Shown here: positions 17,190 through 23,910 of the stretch, in pieces
Numbering within the stretch: the stretch's first letter is position 1
Layout: every line of letters begins with the position of its first letter
From: Saccharopolyspora indica
GTDB taxonomy: Bacteria > Actinomycetota > Actinomycetes > Mycobacteriales > Pseudonocardiaceae
DNA length: 64,000 nucleotides
Assembly: GCF_027853965.1 (NCBI RefSeq)
Contig: NZ_JAQGLB010000017.1
Coordinates: forward strand, 124,001 to 188,000
Reading direction: 5' to 3'
Translations under genes and position numbers: made by a program
Notes under the pieces: generated by a model
Told to the model about the DNA's origin: nothing
The model's input: only the letters and a program-made list of their open reading frames with translations
Database searches by the model: none

Positions 17190-17449
17190 TTGGGCGGCCT
17201 CCTCGGAGGGACTGGCCCGCGGTGCGCGGACGGTCGGGAACTCGGACTACTCCGCCTGGGTGACGGGCGTCACATCGATAGAGCCTGCTACGCCACACGG
17301 ACCCGAGCAAGCGCGCAAAAGAATGGCCGTTCAGTCGCACCGAGTAGCCGTCAGGACCACCGCAGGCGAGTCCTCTTCGGATCGCCGCGCGGAGGGGCCT
17401 GGAAAAGCCGTTGAAAATCCCGGGAAATCCGCCCTATCGTCCCCAGGCG

Positions 17450-18343
17450 ATGACGACACCGCAGGAGTACGCGCACCATTCCCGCTACACCGACCCGGGC
17501 CGCTACGCGCCGCTGCTCGACCAGCTGCCCGCGGACGTCCGGCAGGTCGCGGCCGTGGTGCGCGGCCTCGTCGTGCACTACCGGGGCGAGGGCATCCCGT
17601 TCACCGGCGATCGGCTGGCCGAGATCGACTCGCGCTGGGCCGAGCGGCTGCTCGCCACCGATCAGCGCAGGTTCCCGCCAGACCTGGCCGTGCCGCGCCC
17701 GCTGGAGCAGCGGCTGGTCGGGTGCTGCCGGGACGCCGCGCTGCTGACCGTCGCGGCGCTGCGCCAGCACCGGATCCCGGCGCGCAGCCGCGTCGGCTTC
17801 GCCACCTACTTCCACGAGGGCTTCCACGCCGACCACGTGATCGCCGAGTACTGGAACGGGCAGCGCTGGGTGTTCGCCGATCCTCAGCTCGACCAGGAGG
17901 ACTGGCCGTTCGACACCTGCGACATGCCCCGCTCCGACCCGGCGCCGTTCGTCACCGCGGCGCAGGTCTGGACCGCCCACCGGCGCGGGCGGATCGACGT
18001 GGACCGCTGCGGCGTCGGCCCCGGCCACCCGATGCGCGGCGCCTGGTTCGCGGGCAACTACGTGCTCCGCGAACTGGCGCACCGCCGCCGCGACGAACTC
18101 CTGCTCTGGGACTCCTGGGGCGCGATGACGACCACCGACGAAGGCCTGGACCTCGACCTGATCGACGAGATCGCCGCCCTGCTCCTAGCCGCCGACGACG
18201 GCGACGCCGCAGCCGAACGCGACCTGACCCACCGCTACGCCACCGACCCGAAGCTCAACCCGCGCAACCACGTCCACTGCCAATCCCCCTCCGGCCTGGA
18301 CACCTTCGTCGATCTCGCGAACCACTCGATCGACCCGCGGTGA
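17450..18343 (+). CDS. Transglutaminase-like domain protein
   Basis: A 297-residue soluble protein with a transglutaminase-like cysteine-protease fold. The Cys motif is VGCCRDAALLTVAAL (about residues 93-107), followed by HADHVIAEYW and WVFADPQ, giving the expected Cys-His-Asp order. ATG 17450 is preferred over TTG 17411. It runs opposite to the cox genes and separates coxSLM from the XdhC/CoxE/CoxD genes. Its stop codon lies inside the stem of the hairpin that follows. Substrate is unknown. Confidence 0.8.
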   Translation: MTTPQEYAHHSRYTDPGRYAPLLDQLPADVRQVAAVVRGLVVHYRGEGIPFTGDRLAEIDSRWAERLLATDQRRFPPDLAVPRPLEQRLVGCCRDAALLTVAALRQHRIPARSRVGFATYFHEGFHADHVIAEYWNGQRWVFADPQLDQEDWPFDTCDMPRSDPAPFVTAAQVWTAHRRGRIDVDRCGVGPGHPMRGAWFAGNYVLRELAHRRRDELLLWDSWGAMTTTDEGLDLDLIDEIAALLLAADDGDAAAERDLTHRYATDPKLNPRNHVHCQSPSGLDTFVDLANHSIDPR

Positions 18344-18390
18344 AGGGCACCTTTTAACGAGTAAGTTGCTAAAAGGTGCCCTTCACCGCG
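18336..18390. repeat. Hairpin, family D, overlapping a stop codon
   Basis: Perfect 20-bp arms (18336-18355 and 18371-18390; core GTGAAGGGCACCTTTT) around a 15-nt AT-richer loop. The 5' arm contains the last codon and the stop of the transglutaminase-like gene. A second copy is 36 bp away. Confidence 0.85.
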
Positions 18391-18426
18391 CGTTCCAAGC
18401 GCGTGGCGTGACTCGATCGGGGGTGG

Positions 18427-18475
18427 GGTGAAGGGCACCTTTCGCCGAGTTAGTTGGTGGAAGGTGCCCTTCACC
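18427..18475. repeat. Hairpin, family D
   Basis: 15-bp arms (GGTGAAGGGCACCTT at 18427-18441, complement at 18461-18475) around a 19-nt loop. It is 3 bp from the 3' end of the minus-strand XdhC gene. With the previous copy, each convergent gene has one hairpin at its end. Confidence 0.85.
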
Positions 18476-18478
18476 TGG

Positions 18479-19597
18479 TCAGGAGTGGTGGTGGATGGGG
18501 CCGTCCAGGTCGGCGAGGCGGACGCCGCGGCCTCCCCAGCGGAGGGCGATCAGCTCCGCCGCGATGGAGACCGCCGTTTCCTCCGGGGTGCGGGCGCCCA
18601 GGTCGAGGCCGATCGGGGAGGACAGCTTGGCCAGCGCCTCCTCGGTGACGCCCTGCTCGCGGAGCCTGCGGAGCCGGTCGTCGTGGGTGCGGCGGGAACC
18701 CATCGCGCCGACGTAGCCGAGGTTCAGGCTCAGCGCCTCCTCCAGCACCGGGACGTCGAACTTCGGGTCGTGGGTGAGCACCATGACCGCGGTGCGCTCG
18801 TCGACCCGGCCGGCCGCCGCCTCGGCAGCCAGGTAGCGGTGCGGCCAGTCCACCACCACGTCGTCGACGCCGGGGAACCTGCTGTGCGTGGCGAACACCG
18901 GGCGCGCGTCGCACACCGTCACCCGGTAGCCGAGGAAGGCGCCCATCCGGGCCATCGCGGCGGCGAAGTCGATCGCGCCGAACACCAGCATCCGCGGCGG
19001 CGGTTCGAAGGAGTTCACGAACACCCGCAGCCCCTCGCCGCGGCGCTGCCCTTCGGGCCCGTACTCGATGACGCCGCTGCGGCCGCTGGCCAGCATGCCG
19101 CGCGCATCGTCGAGCACCGCGTCGTCGATCCGCGCCGAGCCCAGGCCACCGCTGCTGCGGTCGCGCCAGACCAGCAGGTGCGCGCCGACCTTCGCCGCGT
19201 CCGGGTGCTCCACGACGGTCACGACCGCGACCGGTTCCTCGGCGCGCACCGACGCGGCGACCTCGTCCAGTTCGGGGAAGGTCTCGCGATCGACCCGCTC
19301 CACGAAGACGTCCAGGATCCCGCCGCAGGTCAGGCCGACCGCGAACGCGTCGTCATCGCTGACCCCGTAGCGGCGCAGCACCGGCTCGGACCCGGCCAGC
19401 GTCGTGGTCGCCTCCTCGTAGACCGCGCCTTCGACGCAGCCGCCCGAAACGCTGCCGAACGCCTCGCCCTCGCTGGTCACCAGCATCGACGCGCCCGGCG
19501 GCCGCGGGGCCGAGCGGAACGTCGCGACGACGGTGCCCAGTCCGATGGACTCGCCCGACTCCCACCGCTTGGTCAACTCGTCCAGCACGTCACGCAC
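18479..19597 (-). CDS. XdhC/CoxI-family molybdenum hydroxylase maturation factor
   Basis: A 372-residue XdhC-family protein. It binds the molybdenum cofactor, aids sulfuration and delivers it to the apoenzyme. The N-terminal XdhC domain has SVSGGCVEGAVYEEA and LTCGGILDVFVE. The C-terminal Rossmann domain has MLVFGAIDFAAAMARMGAFLG and a THDPKFDVPVLEEAL...GYVGAMGSRRT block. GTG 19597 has GGAGGTG upstream. It belongs with the cox genes on the same strand. Confidence 0.92.
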   Translation of the reverse strand: MRDVLDELTKRWESGESIGLGTVVATFRSAPRPPGASMLVTSEGEAFGSVSGGCVEGAVYEEATTTLAGSEPVLRRYGVSDDDAFAVGLTCGGILDVFVERVDRETFPELDEVAASVRAEEPVAVVTVVEHPDAAKVGAHLLVWRDRSSGGLGSARIDDAVLDDARGMLASGRSGVIEYGPEGQRRGEGLRVFVNSFEPPPRMLVFGAIDFAAAMARMGAFLGYRVTVCDARPVFATHSRFPGVDDVVVDWPHRYLAAEAAAGRVDERTAVMVLTHDPKFDVPVLEEALSLNLGYVGAMGSRRTHDDRLRRLREQGVTEEALAKLSSPIGLDLGARTPEETAVSIAAELIALRWGGRGVRLADLDGPIHHHS

Positions 19598-19623
19598 AGC
19601 GCACCTCCGCTCGCTCCGAACCC

Positions 19624-19667
19624 GCGATTCCAGTGGAAATCAGACGCCCGATTTCCACTGAAATCAC
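19624..19667. repeat. Hairpin, family B variant
   Basis: 18-bp arms (19624-19641, 19650-19667) around an 8-nt loop AGACGCCC. Compared with 13121 the stem reads CAGTGG/CCACTG where the other reads CAATGG/CCATTG, so an A-T pair has become G-C on both sides. It is 20 bp from the 3' end of the CoxE-like gene. Confidence 0.8.
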
Positions 19668-19687
19668 GTCAGGACTGAAAAACGCCG

Positions 19688-20818
19688 CTAGTTCTCGCAC
19701 TTCGCCCCTCCAGCACCAGGTTGGGACAGCCGGCGGACCCAGGACCAGACGTCCTCCAGCGAACGCAGGCTGTGCCCGGCCACCATCCGGTCAACGTGCG
19801 GCATGGCCGCGACAATCCCGGATTGCACCGGTTGGTAGCCGTCGTGCCCGGCGTGCGGGTTCGCCCAGATCACCCCGCGCGCCAACCGCCGCAGCCGCCG
19901 CATCTGGTCGGCGAGCTCGGTGGCGTCGCCGCGTTCCCAGCCGTCGGAGAACAGCACGACCACCGCTCCGCGCGCCATGCCCCGCTGCCCCCACCGGTCC
20001 AGGAACACCCGGAGCGTCTCGCCGAGCCGGGTGCCGCCGGAGAAGTCCGGCACCGCGCGGGAAGCCGCCAGCAGCGCGGCCTCCGGATCCCGCTGCCGCA
20101 GCTGCCTGCTCACCCGCGTCATCCGCGTGCCGAGCGTGAAGACCTCGGTGCTGGCGGGCGCTCTCCGCACCACGACGTGGGCGAACCGCAGCAGCGCATC
20201 CGCGTACGCGCTCATCGAGCCCGAGACGTCGACCAGCAGCACGACCCGCCGCGGTCGGCGGGAGCGGCGCTGCCGCCGCAGCCGGACCGGCTCGCCACCG
20301 GATCGCAGCATCTCGCGCAGGGTGGCGCGCGAGCTCAGCGCGCCGCGCTTGCTCCCCCGGCGCCGCAGCGCTGGGCGGGACGGCGGTTCGGGGCGCAGCA
20401 CCGCGAGCATCCGCCGCAGGTGTTCGCGTTCCGGCACGCCGAGTTCGGAGAGGTCGCGGCGGCGCAGCACCTCGGCGTCGCTGGCCGCGGCGGCCAGCGG
20501 CCGGTCCGCCTCGCCCTCGTCGTTCCCGCCGCCATCAGCGGTCAGCGCGGCGATCTGCGCGGGACGCGGGAGCGGGCGGCCCACCGGCTCGGCGGACGAC
20601 TCGGCGCTGCCGAACCAGGATTCGAACGCCGCGTCGTAGCGCGGCAGGTCGTCCGGGTCGGAGCACAGCGTCAAGCGGCCCGCCCAGTAGACGGCGTCGC
20701 GGTCGAACCCGACCTGCTCGACGGCGGCGAGGAAGGCCTGCACGCGCGTCGGGCCGCAGGCCATGCCGGAATGCCGCAGGGCACGCGCGAACCCGACCAG
20801 CCCGGTCACGGTGTGCAT
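19688..20818 (-). CDS. VWA-domain protein, CoxE-like
   Basis: A 376-residue protein of the CoxE family (VWA containing). The MIDAS motif is LVDVSGSMSAY near residue 196, and the TLGTRMT, FSGGTRLGE and LFSDGWERG blocks are intact. In CO dehydrogenase loci CoxE works with the AAA ATPase CoxD to build the [CuSMoO2] centre. ATG 20818 has AGGGGGGCGG upstream and lies 23 bp from the MoxR/CoxD stop. Whether this form II enzyme has a copper site is not known. Confidence 0.9.
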   Translation of the reverse strand: MHTVTGLVGFARALRHSGMACGPTRVQAFLAAVEQVGFDRDAVYWAGRLTLCSDPDDLPRYDAAFESWFGSAESSAEPVGRPLPRPAQIAALTADGGGNDEGEADRPLAAAASDAEVLRRRDLSELGVPEREHLRRMLAVLRPEPPSRPALRRRGSKRGALSSRATLREMLRSGGEPVRLRRQRRSRRPRRVVLLVDVSGSMSAYADALLRFAHVVVRRAPASTEVFTLGTRMTRVSRQLRQRDPEAALLAASRAVPDFSGGTRLGETLRVFLDRWGQRGMARGAVVVLFSDGWERGDATELADQMRRLRRLARGVIWANPHAGHDGYQPVQSGIVAAMPHVDRMVAGHSLRSLEDVWSWVRRLSQPGAGGAKCEN

Positions 20819-20841
20819 TCCGCCCCCCTTCCCGCGTTTCC

Positions 20842-21735
20842 TCAGCGCTCGGCGGTCAGCACGCCCGCGGCGCGAACGCGCTCCGCGTCCTCGCGGTACT
20901 TGAGCACCGCGCCCAGCGTCGTCGCAGCCGTCTCGGTGTCCAGCTCGTCCTGCCCGAGCGCTTGCAGCGCCTGCGCCCAGTCGAGCGCCTCGGCCACTCC
21001 TGGCGGCTTGAGCAGCTCCATCTGCCGCATCCGCTGCACGGTCGCGGCCACCTGCTCGGCCAGCCGCTCGTCCAGCCCCGGCAGCCGACGCCGCAGGATC
21101 GCCACCTCGCGCTCCAGGTCCGGGTGCTCCAGCCAGTGGTACAGGCAGCGCCGCTTCAGGGCGTCGTGCACCTCGCGGGTCCGGTTGGAGGTGAGGACGA
21201 CGATCGGCGGCTGGGCCGCCGACACCACGCCGAACTCCGGGATGGTCACCGCGTACTCCGACAGCACCTCCAGCAGGAAGGCCTCGAACTCGTCGTCGGC
21301 GCGGTCGATCTCGTCGACCAGCAGCACGCACGGCGACTCCTGCAACGCCCGCAACAGCGGCCGCGCGAGCAGGAACCTGCGGGTGTAGAGCGAGGATTCG
21401 GCCGACTCGGCGTCCAGCTCGCCCCCGGCGGCCGCTTCCAGGGTGCGCAGGTGCAGCAGCTGCCGCGGGAAGTCCCAGTCGTAGAGCGCCTGCGCCGCGT
21501 CGATGCCCTCGTGGCACTGCAACCGGATCAGGTCCACCCCGAGCGCGGTGGCCAGGGCCTGCGCCAGCGCGGTCTTGCCGGTGCCCGGCTCGCCCTCGCA
21601 CAGCAGCGGACGCCGCATCCGCATCGCCAGGAAGGCCGCCGTGGCGATGCCGTCGTCGGGCAGGTAGCCGGTGTCGTCCAGCGCCTTGGCGACCTCGGCC
21701 GGGGAGTTCAGGTCGAACGCGTCATCCACCGCCAT
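20842..21735 (-). CDS. MoxR-family AAA ATPase, CoxD-like
   Basis: A 297-residue AAA+ chaperone. Walker A GEPGTGKT is at about 47-54, Walker B LLVDEIDRAD near 143, sensor 1 VVLTSNRTRE near 182, and HPDLEREVAILRRR leads into the lid. It is probably the energy source for cofactor insertion together with the VWA protein downstream, from which it is separated by 23 bp. It is the first gene of this unit. Confidence 0.92.
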   Translation of the reverse strand: MAVDDAFDLNSPAEVAKALDDTGYLPDDGIATAAFLAMRMRRPLLCEGEPGTGKTALAQALATALGVDLIRLQCHEGIDAAQALYDWDFPRQLLHLRTLEAAAGGELDAESAESSLYTRRFLLARPLLRALQESPCVLLVDEIDRADDEFEAFLLEVLSEYAVTIPEFGVVSAAQPPIVVLTSNRTREVHDALKRRCLYHWLEHPDLEREVAILRRRLPGLDERLAEQVAATVQRMRQMELLKPPGVAEALDWAQALQALGQDELDTETAATTLGAVLKYREDAERVRAAGVLTAER

Positions 21736-21779
21736 ACCGCGAGCGTAGGCGAACGACCACGGCCAGGGCGATCATCAGA

Positions 21780-22358
21780 TCATCCGGCCAGCAGGTCCCG
21801 GACCGCGTCGGTGACTGTGCCAACCTCCAAAGCCGGGACCGGCTCGCCCCGCCCCAGGTACCGCCGCACCACGGCGTAGGGCAGGTCGACCACGGCCAGG
21901 AACACCCGGGACCGACCGGCCGCACCGGATCGGCCGAGCCGCTGCGCCAAACCGGTCAGGGCCTCGTCCACCTGCGCATTCGCCTTCGCCAGGTGTTCGC
22001 GGGCCGCATCCGACCAGTCCGCGATGCCGTAGGCGCCGGGACCGGCCAGCAGCACCTTCGCCTCGGCCGGGTTGTCCCGGCTCCACTCGACCACGTGGCG
22101 CGCCGCGGCGACGGCGGCGTCCAGCGGCGGCGCTTCGACAGCGGTGAAGAAGCCGTCCTGGAACCGGGTGACGGTGCGCAGCCACAAGGCGGACAGCAGA
22201 GCCGTCCGGTCCGGGAAGCGGTGGTACACCGAGCCGCTCGGCGCGCCAGCGGCTCGCGCGACCGCCGCCATGGTCACGGCGCGCGGTCCGGCCTCCGCGG
22301 CCAAGGCGACGGCGGCGTCCAGGAGTCGGTCGGCGTCGTGCCGTGGCGGCCTACCCAT
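21780..22358 (-). CDS. TetR-family regulator
   Basis: A 192-residue repressor-like protein: HTH in residues about 8-52 (RLLDAAVALAAEAGPRAVTMAAVARAAGAPSGSVYHRF) and a ligand domain with WSRDNPAEAKVLLAG. I place the start at ATG 22358 (MGRPPRHDADR), which fits the family; the frame is open to 22400. The divergent promoter region holds two overlapping inverted repeats. The likely target is the divergent gene 22418 and itself. Confidence 0.9.
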   Translation of the reverse strand: MGRPPRHDADRLLDAAVALAAEAGPRAVTMAAVARAAGAPSGSVYHRFPDRTALLSALWLRTVTRFQDGFFTAVEAPPLDAAVAAARHVVEWSRDNPAEAKVLLAGPGAYGIADWSDAAREHLAKANAQVDEALTGLAQRLGRSGAAGRSRVFLAVVDLPYAVVRRYLGRGEPVPALEVGTVTDAVRDLLAG

Positions 22359-22373
22359 GTATTGGAGGATATG

Positions 22374-22405
22374 CTCTAATAACGTTTTAGAGAGAACCAT
22401 CTAAA
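22374..22405. promoter_or_regulatory. Overlapping inverted repeats, candidate TetR operator
   Basis: CTCTAA (22374-22379) with TTAGAG (22387-22392), and TTTAGA (22386-22391) with TCTAAA (22400-22405). Both lie in an AT-rich patch between the divergent TetR gene and the gene at 22418, just before the latter's ribosome binding site. Confidence 0.55.
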
Positions 22406-22417
22406 AAGGGGGTTCCG

Positions 22418-22894
22418 ATGGCCGTTCGCAACGTGCACGTCCGGCACCTGCCGGTGGACGAGGACACCGCCGGAGCGCTGATCGACTCGCTCGCCGGCCC
22501 GCACGACCGGCTGTGGCCGAGCCAGGAGTGGCCGCCGATCCAGTTCGACCGCCCGCTGGGCGTGGGTGCCTCCGGCGGCCACGGCCCGGTGGGATACCGG
22601 ATCGCCGGGTACTCGCCCGGGCGCTGGATCCGGTTCCGCTTCACCGCTCCGCGCGGCTTCGACGGGTTCCACGAGTTCGCCGTGCAGCGCGAAGACGGGC
22701 GCACCTCGCTGCACCACCTGCTGTCCATCCACGCCCGCGGGACCGCCCGGATCACCTGGCCGCTGCTCTGGCGGCCGATGCACGACGCCCTGCTGGAGGA
22801 CTGCCTCGACCGCGCCGAAGAGGCCACCACCGGAGCGGTGCGCGCACCCGCCCGCTGGTCCTGGCGGGTGCGGCTGCTGCGCGCACTGGTGTAG
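22418..22894 (+). CDS. SRPBCC-like small protein, divergent from TetR
   Basis: A 158-residue protein, probably of the SRPBCC/START-like fold: GPVGYRIAGYSPGRWIRFRFTA, then FDGFHEFAVQ and HHLLSIHARGTARITWPLLWRPMHDALLEDCLD, the last resembling the long C-terminal helix of the fold. AAAGGGGG precedes ATG 22418. Its divergent placement suggests it is the TetR regulator's main target. A ligand is unknown; an unrelated fold is possible. Confidence 0.65.
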   Translation: MAVRNVHVRHLPVDEDTAGALIDSLAGPHDRLWPSQEWPPIQFDRPLGVGASGGHGPVGYRIAGYSPGRWIRFRFTAPRGFDGFHEFAVQREDGRTSLHHLLSIHARGTARITWPLLWRPMHDALLEDCLDRAEEATTGAVRAPARWSWRVRLLRALV

Positions 22895-22936
22895 CGGGGG
22901 CGCGGATAGGATCGCGACGGCTTCGGGAGGAGGCGC

Positions 22937-23515
22937 ATGAGTCGGTTCAGCGGATTCCCCGCGCACATCGAGAAGCACGTGGGCCGGGTTCGGGGCGCCG
23001 ACAGCCGGGCTGCCGGTGGCCGCGAGCGCGGTTACAACCTGGTCTACTGCGACCACTCCGACGGCGCGCACGTCACCGTGCTGACCAGCGGTCTGCGCGA
23101 GCGCACCGCGGGCGCGCCGCTGCCGCAGGAACTGGTGTGCACGCTGCGAGCCGAGCAGGAGCTGCACGCCAAGCACCTCACCGGCGTGATCGCCGAGCTG
23201 CTCACCGAGTCCAACAGCCGCGTCGGCTACGGCGCGCTGATCATGAACGACCGCGTCCTGCTGCCGGAGTCCGAGATCGCCGGCGCCCTGGCCGCGCCGC
23301 ACCCCTACCTCGGCGATGAGTTCGACGTCCTGCTCGACGCCGACGGCCAGCCGGTCCTGCAGCTCATCACGCTCGTGCCGATCACCCGCGGCGAAGCGCA
23401 GCTGGTCGCCCGCTACGGCCGCGACGCGCTCTACGACCGGTGGGAGCAGAGCAGCGCCGACCTCCTCGACATCCACCGCCCCTGCACCGCTTCCGGAAAA
23501 CCTGCTGGTGGTTGA
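22937..23515 (+). CDS. Suppressor-of-fused (SUFU) domain protein, second paralogue
   Basis: A 192-residue protein with the same block order as the gene at 5084: HIEKHVGRV, YNLVYCDHSDGAHVTVLTSGL, LPQELVCTLRAEQE, GDEFDVLLDADGQPVLQLITLVPITRGEAQL and a terminal W.....LLDIHRP. The N-terminal HIEKHVG is closer to the canonical SUFU start than in the first copy. GGGAGGAGG precedes ATG 22937. It lies 42 bp after the SRPBCC-like gene, possibly cotranscribed. Function unknown. Confidence 0.7.
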   Translation: MSRFSGFPAHIEKHVGRVRGADSRAAGGRERGYNLVYCDHSDGAHVTVLTSGLRERTAGAPLPQELVCTLRAEQELHAKHLTGVIAELLTESNSRVGYGALIMNDRVLLPESEIAGALAAPHPYLGDEFDVLLDADGQPVLQLITLVPITRGEAQLVARYGRDALYDRWEQSSADLLDIHRPCTASGKPAGG

Positions 23516-23534
23516 TTTGCTCAGGTGGCCGCTC

Positions 23535-23590
23535 GGCGGAACCTGAGTGCTTCCCCGGGCTGCGGGTGCCCCTCCTGATGCATGACCACT
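23535..23590. repeat. Short dispersed element shared with 36050-36105
   Basis: A block of about 50 bp (CGGAACCTGAGTGC, then GCTGCGGGTGCCC and CCTGATGCAT) matches a second block at 36050 with few differences. It lies between the SUFU gene and the PspC gene. Role unknown. Confidence 0.5.
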
Positions 23591-23675
23591 TCCGGAAGGA
23601 CGTCAGGGCTGGATCAGGGATCGGTCGGGGTTGTTCCCGGACGTGCCGGAAGCCCCCGGAGCGGAGGATTCAGGT

Positions 23676-23903
23676 ATGAGCGCTGAGATCCCCACCTCGA
23701 CCGCTGCGAACACCGAGACCAACCGCAAGTTCCGCCGCAACCGCGGCGAGCGGATGATCGCCGGGCTGTGCGGCGGAGCCGCCAAGGCCCTGGGCGTGGA
23801 CCCCACCATCGTCCGGGTCGCGCTGATCGCCGTGACGCTGTTCGGCTTCGGCTCCGGCATCCTGCTGTACCTGGCCTGCTGGCTGGTGGTCCCGGAGGAG
23901 TGA
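23676..23903 (+). CDS. PspC-domain small membrane protein
   Basis: A 75-residue protein with the PspC domain: RGERMIAGLCGGAAKALG, DPTIVRVALI, a hydrophobic helix and YLACWLVVPEE at the C-terminus. ATG 23676 has GCGGAGGA upstream and is preferred over the earlier open frame. Such proteins are stress-linked membrane proteins in actinobacteria. It is convergent with the GH84 gene, 7 bp apart. Confidence 0.9.
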   Translation: MSAEIPTSTAANTETNRKFRRNRGERMIAGLCGGAAKALGVDPTIVRVALIAVTLFGFGSGILLYLACWLVVPEE

Positions 23904-23910
23904 GCCGCGG

